From: an uncultured Salinimicrobium sp. | GTDB taxonomy: Bacteria > Bacteroidota > Bacteroidia > Flavobacteriales > Flavobacteriaceae | NCBI GenBank assembly: GCA_946887075.1 | Contig: CAMPKA010000028.1 | Coordinates: 1-32,847, forward strand | DNA: 32,847 bases | Reading direction: 5' to 3' | The notes under the pieces: model-generated | The model's database searches: none | What the model was told of the DNA's origin: nothing | The model's input: the letters and a program-made list of their open reading frames with translations, nothing else | Program-made: the position numbers and the translations under genes | Part shown: positions 1 through 10,225 of the stretch, one piece after another | How positions within the stretch are numbered: the first letter of the stretch is position 1 | How the letters are laid out: every line of letters starts with the position of its first letter

Positions 1-3000
1 GTCACCGTTACAGATGATCAGAAACCGGTGATTTCAGCTGGTGCCAACATTACCACTACCACAGATCCTGGAAAATGTGGAGCTGTACTAACCATTTCTC
101 CTGCAACTGCCTCAGACAACTGTACCGTAGGAAATCCTATTGCCACCCGCAGTGACGGGAAGGCGATGACCGCTGCCTTCCCGGTGGGAACTACCACGAT
201 AACCTGGGCAGTGTCGGATGCCCACGGAAATGCTGCAACTCCCGTCACTCAAACTGTGATTATCACAGATGACGAAAAACCCGTAATCATTGCTGGGGCT
301 GATAAAACTGTGACCACTGTTCCAGGATTATGTTATGCCGGTCTCTCAGGGATTACTGCCAAGGCAACTGATAACTGTTCCGTCGGAACCCCGACCGGAA
401 CAAGAAGTGATGGACAGCCATTAAATGCCACTTATCCAGCAGGAAAAACTGTCATCACCTGGACAGTTACCGATGCCAATGGAAATCAGGCTGTCCCTGT
501 AGAACAAAACATCATTGTGGATGATAAGGAAGCGCCTGTTGCTCCAGAACTCGAAGATGTCGTTTGGGGATGCGCCTATACTTTTGAGGTTCCGACTGCA
601 ATCGATAACTGTGAAAATGTAGTTACTGCTACCTATTCAGGATCCACAACCTTCACGACCTCGGGCTCCATAACCTGGACCTTTACCGATGCGGCAGGAA
701 ACGCTTCTACAGCGACACAAAATATAACCATTGATCCGCTTCAGATCTCGGCAGAGAAAGTAGATGTTCTTTGTAACGGATATGCCACTGGGGAAATTTC
801 AGTAACCGCAAGTGGGGGAAAAGCTCCTTATACCTTTGACTGGGGAAATCTGGGAGTTGGGGCATTAAAAACCGACCTAACCGCCGGCACTTATTATGTT
901 AAAGCTATTGATGCAAACGGCTGCGAAACAGCTCCTCTTGAAGTCATCATTACTGAACCAGATACGTTCGTCGAAATCGTCAGTGTAAAGGCCAAAACCG
1001 GATGTTTCGGACAAAACAATGCCTCTGCCACTGTTGAATCTAAAGGTGGTGTTGGAACCCATACCTATCTGTGGGACAATGGTCAAACTGGACAAACCGT
1101 AAACGGGTTGACCCCAGGATCACATACCGTTACGGTAACCGATCAAAACGGGTGTAGCCAGAGCAGGACCTTCACCATCTCCACCCCTCAGGAACTTAAA
1201 ATTACCGGATTCCTGACAACTGAAACCACCTCTTACGGATCTGCAACAGGAACCGCTACCGCTCAGGTATCAGGAGGTAGCCCAAATTACACCTTTTCCT
1301 GGTCCAATGGCCAAACCGGCCAGACGGCTAACAATCTTGCAGCTGGCACTTACACAGTAACCGTTACTGATGCCAATGGATGTTCCACTTCGAAAGAGGT
1401 TACTATCATAGATTCCATCAGTGCACATATCATCCCAACTTCGATTTGTGAGGAGGAAGAAGATGTCATCAGAACCTCCTACTTCGAAGTGGAAGGACTT
1501 ACCGCAAAGGGGGGTACGCCAGGATTTACCTACAAATGGAACTTCGGAGAGAATGCTACGCCAGCTACAGCAACCGGACCAGGGCCTCACAGGGTGGTAT
1601 ACTCTGTCATCGGTGATAAAAGAATCACCCTGGAAGTGACGGATTCCAAGGGAAGGACCTATTTCACCCAGATCATTCAATACGTGGGGGGCTGTTTCGC
1701 CAATGATTGCGGATCCAACGACCTTGCTGCAGACAATTATTTCATCGGGGATGCTAATGGAAACAAGATCACCTCTTCAAATTGTGCCGATGCAGGCCAG
1801 AAATACCTGTATGTAAGGTTCCCCACTGAATCCACCAGGTATTCCCTCAACATCGAATATGTCTATTCGGTGATGAACCTGAACACGGGAGAAGTTGAGA
1901 ACTACAAAGAAGCAGGCTGCTTTTACTCCGGAATAGAAATACCACTGGTCGCACAGACCATACCGATTGACTACGAGTGCGGGGATCTGATCACCATCGA
2001 AGGGATCTATCTGACCTTTTCCAACAATAAGAACTGGACCTGTGGCCAGGGCCCTGCTCCGAAATGTTATTCCACCAACAACGATACTTCCGTAAGCCTG
2101 CCGCTCTATGCAGTGGCCTTTCCAAATCAGCTGTTGTGCTATGGCGGTACAAATGGAACAATTGATGTACGCGCTTCGGGCGGAACAACGGTCTATAGCT
2201 ACAAACTGATCTCTGCAGTAGATGGCTCTACGGTTAAACCCTCTCAAACATCTCCTAATTTTACTGGACTACCTGCCGGTAAGTATAAAGTGGTCGTTGA
2301 TGATGGGGAAGAAATATTCACCACAGCAGAGGTCGAGATCAAACAGCCTCAGGACCCGTTGAAACTTACCCTTGAATCCACCACCCCTATTACCTGTTAT
2401 GGAGGATCGGATGGAAGTGCGACTGTTGTCGCTTCAGGAGGAACCCCAAACAGTTCTGGCTCTCCCTATATCTATAGCTGGGAAAACATCGGGCAAACCA
2501 CACCGACTGCGACTAACCTCTCTGCCGGAACCTATGTAGTCAGGGCTATCGATGCAAATGGTTGTGAGGTCAGCCTGGAGGTAGTCATTGCGCAACCCCC
2601 CCAGGTGAAAGCCAATGCAGGACCGGATCAAACCACTCCTTGTGGAAATTTACAAACCACCCTTGCGGCGGTGTACAATCCCGAAGTTGCGGAAGGCGAA
2701 ACCCCTCCCGTGGGAACATGGACCATCATCAATGGTCCGGCAGGAGGTGTCATAGAGGATGTGAACGATCCGAATTCAAGATTCACGGGAACTACCGGAA
2801 CTTACACCTTGAGATGGAGTATCGAATGCGGCGCGACAGATGACGTGAAAGTATCGTTTAGCAGCTGTAGCACCCTGGACTTTGATGGGATCGATGATCA
2901 CGTTGTCGTAGGGGATAAATTCAACGTTTCTTCCACGTTCACACTGGAAGCATGGGTGAAACAGGATCCGGCAAAGACTTCCGGAGTGAAAACAGTTATT

Positions 3001-5631
3001 TCCAAGAGAGACAGCTCCACTCCAGGTGCAGGTGGATTTGCCCTGGTTGTGGACAATAACTATCCCAAATTCCTTTGGAATGGAGGCAGCGTGGTGTCCC
3101 AGTATCCAATAGGGACCGACAGATGGTATCATCTTGCCGTGATTGGCGGAGGAGAAAATCCCGGACTCTACGTCGACGGAATCAAAGTATCCACAGGATC
3201 CATTTCACAGCCTTCGACAACCACCTTCCCTCTTATTATAGGTGCGGATTATGCCTCGGCAACACCTGATGTCCCGGTCAACTATTTCCACGGGTGGATT
3301 GAGGAAGTGCGAATCTGGAAGAAGGCGCTGAGCCTGGAACAGCTGCATTTTCTGATGAACCAACGGTTGAATATCGGCACAAGTCCGCTTCAAGGCACAG
3401 CACTTCCGATGGCCGTACCAGGAGGACTGGAGTCAGCCACCGACCTTTTTGCCTATTTCCCTATGATCGTTACTGAAATTACCAACGGGTTCACCCTCGA
3501 TAAAGGACCCAATGGGTATGATGGAAAGATGGTCAACATCAAAACCGTGCAGGAAAATACGGCTCCACTACCCTATTATTCCGCCCAAAACGGAACCTGG
3601 ACAGCAGATGTGACCTGGAAAAGACCACAGGTATGGGATCCTCCCAATAGTAAAGGGGTAGATAACAGCACCTTTATCGACTGGAATATTGTGGTAACCA
3701 ATCACAATATTTCCTCCCAAAACAAGGATATTACAGTTCTGGGGCTCCTCAATGAATCTGGCAAACTCTCGATTACCAATCCATCCGGACCACAGAATGA
3801 AGATAACACGGGACAGCTGTTAAAAGTAACCCACTATCTTCGACTCAATGGATTCATAGACCTGTTCGGAAGATCTCAGCTCATCCAGATCGAGAACAGT
3901 CTTTTGGATCCGGCCAGCACTGGGGTTCTGGAACGCGACCAGCAGGGAACAGCAAGCAGTTACAATTATAACTACTGGTCCTCCCCAGTACTTCCGACCC
4001 TTGCAAATGAAAGCTATTCCGTTGGGGAGGTCATGAAAGATGGGGTGAATTACAATCTTCAGGGAATCCCAAAAAACCTGGATTTCGGGTATACCTACCA
4101 TTACGCAGATGGTGGATTTACTGATCCGAGGAAAGTCAGCAATTACTGGTTGCATAAATTTCACGGTACAGCAAACAACTATTTCGCCTGGGAACATATA
4201 GGCAGTACCGGAAAATTAATGGCAGGGGAAGGATATAGCATGAAAGGAACCTCTGGTTATGCCCGCATCTCAGACCGCCAGAACTATACCTTCAGAGGTC
4301 TTCCCAACAATGGGGTGATCGTCCGTCCGATAAGCACTACGGCAGGTGGGGAAAATTACCTGGTAGGGAATCCCTATCCCTCCGCCATAAGCGCAACAAC
4401 CTTCATCAAAGAAAATGTAAACACCGGAGATCCCTCCAGCAGTGCTTTTAATGGAAGCCTGTATTTCTGGCATCATTTCGGAGGAAAAACGCATTATCTG
4501 CAGCGTTATATCGGGGGGTATGCTGTCTTTAACCTCGCTGGTTCCATTGAACCTGCCACGTCCTCGGATAGCAGAATCGATAACAGTGACCCTACGGCAT
4601 CGGGTAATAAACGACCAGGAGATTATATTCCTGTCGGCCAGGGTTTCTTTATCAATACTGTTATAGAAACAGACACTTCAGGGGCAGCGATTTCCAAAAC
4701 TGGCGGAACCGAAGTCCGCTTCACCAATAACCAGCGAGCTTATGCCCGGGAAGGGATCGACAAGACATCGGGGGGAGCAGACAAAGTGGTTTTCTTCTCC
4801 CAGCAAAGAAAAACCCTCGGAACAGACTCCCATACCGCCTCCGAACCTAAACAGCAAAAGCTCTGGTTGAAATTCAAGTCTCCGGAAGGATACCACCGAC
4901 AAATCCTGGTCACGGCTGATCCCGCTACTTCTGATGGATTCGACCTCGGATATGATGCCCCTCTTATCGACAACTATTCAGAGGATATGTTCTGGTTGAT
5001 CAGCGGAAGCAAATTCGTGATACAAGGCGTTCCTGACTTTGCCTCGACTAGGGTACTTCCCCTGGCAATCAAGACCGCGGTCAACGGGGAATTCAGGATT
5101 CTCATCGATGACATGGATAACGTACCGGATAACCTGCCGATTTATCTCAAAGACAATCTTCTGAATGAATACCATGACCTTCGTTCCGGTGACTATATTG
5201 GAACCGCAGGAGAAGCGGGAATAGACAAAAGATTTTCGATTGTGTTCACGGCCCCAGAAGAAACAACGGAAGAAGAAACCGAAGGGGAGACAGGTTCCGA
5301 GGAAGGTTCTGGTAACGAAGAAGGAAATGGCGAGGAAACCGGCACCGGAGAAGAACCAGATTCCATAGTCACTCCCGAGGAAGAAATCGGCAACCAGATC
5401 ACCCTGTTCTATGCTGGAGCAGAAGGAAATATTGTAATAACCAATCCCGGTGGAATTCCGATCAAGGGAGCAATCCTCTTCAATGGAATTGGGCAGGAAA
5501 TAAAACGGTTCTACAATGTATCCTCGGATGAGACTGTCAAGCTGCCTGTTGATTTACGCAGTTCGGGGGTTTACTTCATCAACCTGATCCTGGAGGAAGG
5601 CAAAATAAGTCTCAAATTCCTGGTTCCCTGA
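1..5631 (+). CDS. Giant HYR/SprB-repeat/LamG surface protein with T9SS sorting tail (5' partial)
   Basis: The reading frame is open from base 1, so the gene begins outside the window; 1876 residues are visible. In order: two and a half HYR-type immunoglobulin-like repeats (about residues 1-245, with recurring TDNCSVG and DANGN motifs); SprB-type repeats with LCNG/CYGG, SGG and TDANGC signatures (about 248-470); a PKD-like stretch; a Cys-rich segment; two more SprB repeats (about 710-870); a laminin-G/concanavalin-like domain starting LDFDGIDDHVVVG (about 960-1115); a long region of unknown fold; a Glu/Gly-rich linker (nt about 5250-5390); and a C-terminal beta domain ending GVYFINLILEEGKISLKFLV. 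That tail resembles T9SS type A sorting domains. Inferred role: secreted or surface-anchored adhesin, possibly linked to gliding. PorT, a T9SS component, is encoded 7 kb downstream. It converges on rsmG with a 28-bp gap and no clear hairpin terminator. Exact ligand unknown. Confidence 0.9.
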   Translation, partial: VTVTDDQKPVISAGANITTTTDPGKCGAVLTISPATASDNCTVGNPIATRSDGKAMTAAFPVGTTTITWAVSDAHGNAATPVTQTVIITDDEKPVIIAGADKTVTTVPGLCYAGLSGITAKATDNCSVGTPTGTRSDGQPLNATYPAGKTVITWTVTDANGNQAVPVEQNIIVDDKEAPVAPELEDVVWGCAYTFEVPTAIDNCENVVTATYSGSTTFTTSGSITWTFTDAAGNASTATQNITIDPLQISAEKVDVLCNGYATGEISVTASGGKAPYTFDWGNLGVGALKTDLTAGTYYVKAIDANGCETAPLEVIITEPDTFVEIVSVKAKTGCFGQNNASATVESKGGVGTHTYLWDNGQTGQTVNGLTPGSHTVTVTDQNGCSQSRTFTISTPQELKITGFLTTETTSYGSATGTATAQVSGGSPNYTFSWSNGQTGQTANNLAAGTYTVTVTDANGCSTSKEVTIIDSISAHIIPTSICEEEEDVIRTSYFEVEGLTAKGGTPGFTYKWNFGENATPATATGPGPHRVVYSVIGDKRITLEVTDSKGRTYFTQIIQYVGGCFANDCGSNDLAADNYFIGDANGNKITSSNCADAGQKYLYVRFPTESTRYSLNIEYVYSVMNLNTGEVENYKEAGCFYSGIEIPLVAQTIPIDYECGDLITIEGIYLTFSNNKNWTCGQGPAPKCYSTNNDTSVSLPLYAVAFPNQLLCYGGTNGTIDVRASGGTTVYSYKLISAVDGSTVKPSQTSPNFTGLPAGKYKVVVDDGEEIFTTAEVEIKQPQDPLKLTLESTTPITCYGGSDGSATVVASGGTPNSSGSPYIYSWENIGQTTPTATNLSAGTYVVRAIDANGCEVSLEVVIAQPPQVKANAGPDQTTPCGNLQTTLAAVYNPEVAEGETPPVGTWTIINGPAGGVIEDVNDPNSRFTGTTGTYTLRWSIECGATDDVKVSFSSCSTLDFDGIDDHVVVGDKFNVSSTFTLEAWVKQDPAKTSGVKTVISKRDSSTPGAGGFALVVDNNYPKFLWNGGSVVSQYPIGTDRWYHLAVIGGGENPGLYVDGIKVSTGSISQPSTTTFPLIIGADYASATPDVPVNYFHGWIEEVRIWKKALSLEQLHFLMNQRLNIGTSPLQGTALPMAVPGGLESATDLFAYFPMIVTEITNGFTLDKGPNGYDGKMVNIKTVQENTAPLPYYSAQNGTWTADVTWKRPQVWDPPNSKGVDNSTFIDWNIVVTNHNISSQNKDITVLGLLNESGKLSITNPSGPQNEDNTGQLLKVTHYLRLNGFIDLFGRSQLIQIENSLLDPASTGVLERDQQGTASSYNYNYWSSPVLPTLANESYSVGEVMKDGVNYNLQGIPKNLDFGYTYHYADGGFTDPRKVSNYWLHKFHGTANNYFAWEHIGSTGKLMAGEGYSMKGTSGYARISDRQNYTFRGLPNNGVIVRPISTTAGGENYLVGNPYPSAISATTFIKENVNTGDPSSSAFNGSLYFWHHFGGKTHYLQRYIGGYAVFNLAGSIEPATSSDSRIDNSDPTASGNKRPGDYIPVGQGFFINTVIETDTSGAAISKTGGTEVRFTNNQRAYAREGIDKTSGGADKVVFFSQQRKTLGTDSHTASEPKQQKLWLKFKSPEGYHRQILVTADPATSDGFDLGYDAPLIDNYSEDMFWLISGSKFVIQGVPDFASTRVLPLAIKTAVNGEFRILIDDMDNVPDNLPIYLKDNLLNEYHDLRSGDYIGTAGEAGIDKRFSIVFTAPEETTEEETEGETGSEEGSGNEEGNGEETGTGEEPDSIVTPEEEIGNQITLFYAGAEGNIVITNPGGIPIKGAILFNGIGQEIKRFYNVSSDETVKLPVDLRSSGVYFINLILEEGKISLKFLVP

Positions 5632-5659
5632 ACTGGAGTTTCTCCCAATCGTATAAAGT

Positions 5660-6289
5660 TCAACCCTTGAATTTCAGGGGAAGATGTACTACTTTTTTGG
5701 TGCTGAAAAAATCTTCTTCAAAATACTGGCTCAGATCATAAACCTTTGCAGTACGGTATTCCGCAAGTTCTTCTTCCAGATCTCCTCCTTTGAGATAAAG
5801 GATGCCGTTTTTGAGTTCGTGCCTGTTTTGCTTCGCAATTTTCCCCCGGGTCCAGTGAACGAAGGTGGGCATCGCTGCGACAGCACGGCTTATGATAAAA
5901 TCGTATTGTCCCTGGATTTCTTCAACACGGGCTTGTGTAGTTTCAACGTTGTCCAATGCCAGCCCTTCCACTACCTCATTGACGACCTTGATTTTTTTTC
6001 CTATGCTATCCACCAGGTGAAATCTGGTTTGCGGGTATAATATCGCCAGGGGAATTCCTGGAAATCCCCCTCCGGTACCCACATCCAGAATTCGGGCCTC
6101 AGGAAGAAAAGGCTGAATTTTGGCTATCCCCAGGGAATGCAGGACATGCCGGAGGTATAACTCATCTATATCCTTCCTGGAGACCACGTTGATCTTCAGA
6201 TTCCAGTCCCTGTACAGTTCCTGAAGGAGACGAAACCTGTTTTTCTGATTTGGTGTCAGGTCTGAAAAATATTTCTCAATTATTTCCAA
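5660..6289 (-). CDS. rsmG: 16S rRNA (guanine-N7) methyltransferase RsmG (GidB)
   Basis: The 209-residue protein has the RsmG architecture: a short N-terminal helical part (MEIIEKYFSDLT) followed by a Rossmann methyltransferase domain with the SAM-binding motif ILDVGTGGGFPGIPLAIL and the later segment DFIISRAVAAMP. The family methylates N7 of G527 in 16S rRNA with S-adenosylmethionine. The length is normal. The start is TTG: no in-frame ATG fits the conserved N terminus, and a GGGAG sequence lies about 8 bases upstream, which is unusual in this phylum. A TAnnTTTG box lies 18 bases before the start. It is divergent from the desaturase gene and convergent with the giant adhesin gene. Confidence 0.95.
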   Translation of the reverse strand: MEIIEKYFSDLTPNQKNRFRLLQELYRDWNLKINVVSRKDIDELYLRHVLHSLGIAKIQPFLPEARILDVGTGGGFPGIPLAILYPQTRFHLVDSIGKKIKVVNEVVEGLALDNVETTQARVEEIQGQYDFIISRAVAAMPTFVHWTRGKIAKQNRHELKNGILYLKGGDLEEELAEYRTAKVYDLSQYFEEDFFSTKKVVHLPLKFKG

Positions 6290-6306
6290 ATGCTCCCTTT
6301 TTCGGG

Positions 6307-6314
6307 CAAAAGTA
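6307..6314 (-). promoter_or_regulatory. Predicted -7 box for rsmG
   Basis: On the minus strand the sequence reads TACTTTTG, an exact match to the Bacteroidota TAnnTTTG element, with its last base 18 bases from the rsmG TTG start. The -33 element is weak (a TTTT run at roughly the right distance). This implies a leader of only about a dozen bases. Confidence 0.55.
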
Positions 6315-6403
6315 ACTAATTTAGGGCACTAGATTAAAACTCTGGATTATTGAAGGCCGACAAAGACGTCTTCTCAGGATATCCTTAACAGAAAAATCAA
6401 GAA

Positions 6404-7504
6404 ATGAATTCTAATACAGTACGATTTTCTCGCTCAGATTCCGCAAAATTTTTCCGGACCCTGAACGGGCGCGTCAATAAATACTTCAAAGAAAACAAAA
6501 TCTCGAAGACTGGGAACTGGAAGCTTCACCTCAAGGCAGGGATCATGTTCTCTCTTTTTCTGACTCCCTACTTTCTGATTCTGACCCTGGAAATCTCCCA
6601 ATGGTGGATGTTGCTGTTGACCATTGTGATGGGTGTTGGAATGGCTGGAGTGGGTATGAATATCATGCATGACGGGAACCACGGATCCTATTCATCCAAG
6701 AAATGGATCAACAAAATGATGGGAGGAACCATCTATATCCTTGCAGGAAATGTCTACAACTGGCAGGTCCAGCACAATGTCCTTCATCATACCTACACCA
6801 ATATCCATGGCCACGACGAAGACCTGGATGCCGGTCGGATAATCAGGTTCACCAAGCATGCCAAATGGCATCGGTTTCACAGGTTCCAGCATTACTACTC
6901 CGTCTTTCTTTATGGTCTGCTGACCTTCAATTGGGCCATCACAACGGATTTTCGTCAAAGCAGGAGATACCTGGCCCGGAAGCTTTCCTATGGGAAAATG
7001 CCCAGTGCGGCCAAGCAGTGGAGCCTGTTGGCCGTGACCAAACTGCTCTACATCGCGATTTGGATCCTGATCCCGATGATTTTCTTATCGATCGCATGGT
7101 GGAAGATCCTGCTCGGATTTTTCCTCATGCATTATACTGCCGGTCTTATCCTGAGTATTGTTTTCCAGTTAGCCCATGTGGTCGAAGAAACCGAAATGCC
7201 TCTTCCTGATGATACCGGCTCAATGAAGAACACCTGGGCGATACATCAGTTGTTTACCACCGTAAATTTCTCTACGCGCAACAAATTGGTAAACTGGTTT
7301 ACAGGAGGACTTAACCATCAGGTAGAACATCATATTTTTCCCAATATCAGCCACATCCATTACACCAAGATATCTGAAATTGTCCGACAGACCGCCCTGG
7401 AATGTAAATTGCCGTACCATGAATACACAACGACCCGTGCGGCGATTATCGCGCATTTCAGATACCTCAAACAGATGGGAACCAATCCAGCTTTATTAAC
7501 CTAA
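6404..7504 (+). CDS. Membrane fatty acid desaturase (acyl-lipid / linoleoyl-CoA type)
   Basis: The 366-residue integral membrane protein carries the three histidine boxes of di-iron fatty acid desaturases: HDGNH at residues 89-93, HNVLHH at 124-129 and HQVEHH at 305-310. The third box has the QxxHH form seen in front-end (delta-6-like) desaturases. Hydrophobic segments lie around residues 48-85 and 205-245. There is no fused cytochrome b5 domain, so an external electron donor such as ferredoxin is expected (family knowledge). It probably introduces a double bond into membrane-lipid acyl chains; regiospecificity cannot be read from sequence. The aminotransferase gene starts 5 bases after the stop, suggesting cotranscription but no obvious metabolic link. 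No exact promoter box was seen in the 114-base gap shared with rsmG. Confidence 0.9.
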   Translation: MNSNTVRFSRSDSAKFFRTLNGRVNKYFKENKISKTGNWKLHLKAGIMFSLFLTPYFLILTLEISQWWMLLLTIVMGVGMAGVGMNIMHDGNHGSYSSKKWINKMMGGTIYILAGNVYNWQVQHNVLHHTYTNIHGHDEDLDAGRIIRFTKHAKWHRFHRFQHYYSVFLYGLLTFNWAITTDFRQSRRYLARKLSYGKMPSAAKQWSLLAVTKLLYIAIWILIPMIFLSIAWWKILLGFFLMHYTAGLILSIVFQLAHVVEETEMPLPDDTGSMKNTWAIHQLFTTVNFSTRNKLVNWFTGGLNHQVEHHIFPNISHIHYTKISEIVRQTALECKLPYHEYTTTRAAIIAHFRYLKQMGTNPALLT

Positions 7505-7509
7505 CCCTA

Positions 7510-8712
7510 ATGAATACCGACAACATGTATCACCTATCCGATCGAATCAAAACCATGTCTACATCCCAGACCCTGGCTATGGCAGCCAAAGCAAGAGAGC
7601 TCAGAGCAGAGGGAAAGGACATTATTGGCCTTAGTCTGGGAGAACCGGATTTTAATACCCCGGATTTTATCAAAGAAGCAGCCATCAAGGCTATTGAGGA
7701 AAACTATAATTCCTATACTCCGGTGGATGGATATGTCGAGTTGAAGGATGCCATCATCGGAAAATTCCGCAGGGACAACGACCTGATCTATGATCGATCG
7801 CAGATCGTAGTCTCTACTGGCGCCAAACAATCCCTGGCCAACATTGCCATGGTGATGCTGAACCCCGGGGACGAAGTTATCCTGCCGTGTCCCTATTGGG
7901 TGAGCTACGCGGAGATCGTCAAGCTTGCAGAGGGCGTTCCCGTAGAGGTTCCCACAACTGTAGAGCATAACTTCAAAATGACTCCGGAACAACTGGAACA
8001 AGCTATTACGCCCCGGACAAGAATGCTTTGGTACAGTTCTCCCTGTAATCCGAGTGGAATGGTATACAGCAAGGAAGAACTAAGGGCCCTGGCGGATGTC
8101 CTGGTCAAATATCCGGACATCATCGTAGTCAGTGATGAGATTTATGAACATATCAATTTCGTGGGGGGACATTATTCGATGGCACAGTTCGAGGACATGT
8201 ACCAACGGGTGGTGACCGTCAACGGGGTATCCAAGGCCTTCGCCATGACAGGCTGGAGGATCGGTTATATCGGGGGGCCCGCAGAGATTGCAAGAGCCTG
8301 TAATAAAATACAGGGGCAGATTACCAGCGGCGCCAACTGTATCGCGCAACGCGCCGTCATTACCGCTCTGGAAGCCCCAATCGAGAAGATCAGCTACATG
8401 GTTGACCGCTTCAAAAGCCGGCGAAAGCTCATCATGGAGCTCCTAAGTGAGATCGACGGTTTTGTTTGTACAGAACCGGAAGGAGCCTTTTATGTCTTTC
8501 CGGATGTTTCCGCTTTTTTCGGAAAGACCCTCAGAGGGCATCACATCAAGGATGCGACTGATTTCTCCATGTTTTTATTGGAGGAAGCCCTGGTTGCTAC
8601 CGTGACGGGCGATGCATTTGGAAGCCCTGATTGCATCCGGTTTTCGTATGCTGCCAGTGAGAAGGAAATCGAAGAGGCTATCCGCAGAATCAAAGAAGCT
8701 GTGAGCCAGTAG
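7510..8712 (+). CDS. Class I pyridoxal-phosphate aminotransferase (aspartate aminotransferase-like)
   Basis: The 400-residue protein is a fold-type I PLP enzyme of the AspB/AspC-like subgroup. Visible motifs are SLGEPDFNTP near the N terminus, STGAKQSL (phosphate cup), SSPCNPSG, VVSDEIYEHI and VNGVSKAFAMTGWRIGY, in which Lys242 is the expected Schiff-base lysine. Arg residues in CIRFSYA near the C terminus fit carboxylate binding. It most likely transfers amino groups between aspartate and 2-oxoglutarate, but related branched-chain or aromatic specificities cannot be excluded. The start at 7510 is taken; a second ATG at 7525 (MYHLSDRI) is equally reasonable and matches the usual family N terminus. 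It follows the desaturase stop by 5 bases and converges on trkH with 16 bases between stops. Confidence 0.93.
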   Translation: MNTDNMYHLSDRIKTMSTSQTLAMAAKARELRAEGKDIIGLSLGEPDFNTPDFIKEAAIKAIEENYNSYTPVDGYVELKDAIIGKFRRDNDLIYDRSQIVVSTGAKQSLANIAMVMLNPGDEVILPCPYWVSYAEIVKLAEGVPVEVPTTVEHNFKMTPEQLEQAITPRTRMLWYSSPCNPSGMVYSKEELRALADVLVKYPDIIVVSDEIYEHINFVGGHYSMAQFEDMYQRVVTVNGVSKAFAMTGWRIGYIGGPAEIARACNKIQGQITSGANCIAQRAVITALEAPIEKISYMVDRFKSRRKLIMELLSEIDGFVCTEPEGAFYVFPDVSAFFGKTLRGHHIKDATDFSMFLLEEALVATVTGDAFGSPDCIRFSYAASEKEIEEAIRRIKEAVSQ

Positions 8713-8728
8713 CCAGGGGAGGAATTGT

Positions 8729-10225
8729 TTACCTGTTCCTCCAGAAAAACGGGGTGAGCAGGATCAGCACTGTGAACAGTTCCAACCGGCCGATAAGCAT
8801 CAGGAAGGCGCACCATATCTTGGCCGCGGTAGGCACCGCTTCATAATTGTTTACCGGGCCGAGGAATCCGAGGCCGGGGCCGATATTACCCAGTGAGGAT
8901 GCAGCTCCCCCTATTGCGGTCTCAAAGTCCATCCCGAGGAATGCAAGAACTACAGCCCCTATGATGAAAGACAGCATATAGAGAATAAAGAATCCCAGGA
9001 CATTAAATACAATCTTTTTGCTAATACTTTTCCCGTTGTAATGAACCGGAAGTATGGCATTGGGATGAAGTGTTCTTTTGAACTCTGTTATCCCATTTCG
9101 GATCATGATGATATGTCGCATTACCTTCACTCCCCCTGATGTAGAACCGGCAGATCCTCCCAGGAAGAAGATCCCGAAAAAGAGCACAGTAAGAAATGGG
9201 GTCCACATGGTATAATCCGCGGTTACGAACCCGGTTGTGGTTATCACCGAAACCACCTGGAACATACCATGTCGGAAGGCGCTTTCCATTTCCCCAAGCA
9301 CCATAGGATGCTCTATTGAGGATAAGGAAGGATCCGCCTTAAAATATACGATCAGTGCAGTGATCATTGTAAATCCGAAAATAAAAATTCCATACCACCT
9401 GAATTCCTCATCCCTGGAAACCTTTCTGAAATTCCCCTTGAACATATAATAGCTGATGATGAAATTGATCCCGGCCAGAAACATAAACAGGATGATGATA
9501 TACTGCACCAGGGGATTATCGTTCCACGCGGCCACACTAGCATTCCGGGTGGAAAACCCCCCCGTAGAAAGCGTGGATAAAGCGTGGTTTGCAGCTTCAA
9601 AGAGATTCATTCCAGCTACCCAGAGCAGCACAGTCTGAGCAAAGGTCAGGCCCACATAGATAAACCAAAGCCGCTTTGCCGTATCGGTTATCCGGGGTTT
9701 GAGTTTGTCTGCACTCGGCCCCGGTGCCTCGGCCGCGAACAATTGCATCCCCCCAATTCCCAGGAGCGGTAGTATCGCGATCGCAAGAACAATAATACCC
9801 ATCCCTCCAATCCAGTGCGTGAGGCTTCTCCAGAAAAGAATGCCCTCAGGCATAGACTCGATATCGTTCAGGATGGTGGAGCCGGTGGTCGTGTACCCGG
9901 ACATGGTTTCGAAAAAAGCATTTGCAAGAGACGGAATGGTGTCACTCAAAATGTAAGGGAGCGTCCCGCTGAGAGCCATTAGCAGCCATCCTACGCTAAC
10001 GATTACATAGCCATCCCTTTTCTTTACCTCCCGTCTGCGGCCCCTGGTAAAATACATCAGTAGCAATCCGGATATAATGGTGATCACGGCAGCTATGAAT
10101 ATATCCAGGGTGACCCCGTCCTCATAGTAATAGCTTACAGCTCCGGCTGCGGTCATAAATGCGCCGTTACACACCAGGAGCAAACCCATGATGTGATTGA
10201 TGACAGGCTTGTTCAGTCTCGGCAT
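8729..10225 (-). CDS. trkH: Trk-type potassium uptake channel subunit TrkH
   Basis: The 498-residue polytopic membrane protein shows the fourfold membrane-P-loop-membrane design of the TrkH/KtrB family. The four filter-loop segments are visible: GYTTTGST, STGGFSTRN, TTGFVTADY and SLGNIGPGLG, each with the glycine expected to line the potassium filter. The protein ends in a short basic tail (FFWRNR). It forms the inner-membrane pore and works with the cytosolic regulatory ring TrkA, whose gene lies directly upstream. The start codon overlaps the trkA stop as TAATG (one shared base), which suggests translational coupling. Confidence 0.96.
   Translation of the reverse strand: MPRLNKPVINHIMGLLLVCNGAFMTAAGAVSYYYEDGVTLDIFIAAVITIISGLLLMYFTRGRRREVKKRDGYVIVSVGWLLMALSGTLPYILSDTIPSLANAFFETMSGYTTTGSTILNDIESMPEGILFWRSLTHWIGGMGIIVLAIAILPLLGIGGMQLFAAEAPGPSADKLKPRITDTAKRLWFIYVGLTFAQTVLLWVAGMNLFEAANHALSTLSTGGFSTRNASVAAWNDNPLVQYIIILFMFLAGINFIISYYMFKGNFRKVSRDEEFRWYGIFIFGFTMITALIVYFKADPSLSSIEHPMVLGEMESAFRHGMFQVVSVITTTGFVTADYTMWTPFLTVLFFGIFFLGGSAGSTSGGVKVMRHIIMIRNGITEFKRTLHPNAILPVHYNGKSISKKIVFNVLGFFILYMLSFIIGAVVLAFLGMDFETAIGGAASSLGNIGPGLGFLGPVNNYEAVPTAAKIWCAFLMLIGRLELFTVLILLTPFFWRNR

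Noticed and set aside
247..1400. Repetitive look of the adhesin gene as a possible CRISPR or satellite array
   Set aside because: The similarity is at protein level between roughly 70-80-residue domains, with no short regular spacers at nucleotide level. No CRISPR array was seen anywhere in the window.
28..5631. GTG at base 28 as the start of the giant adhesin gene
   Set aside because: The same frame is open to base 1 and encodes the preceding part of an HYR repeat (VTVTDDQKP), so the gene is simply truncated by the window edge.
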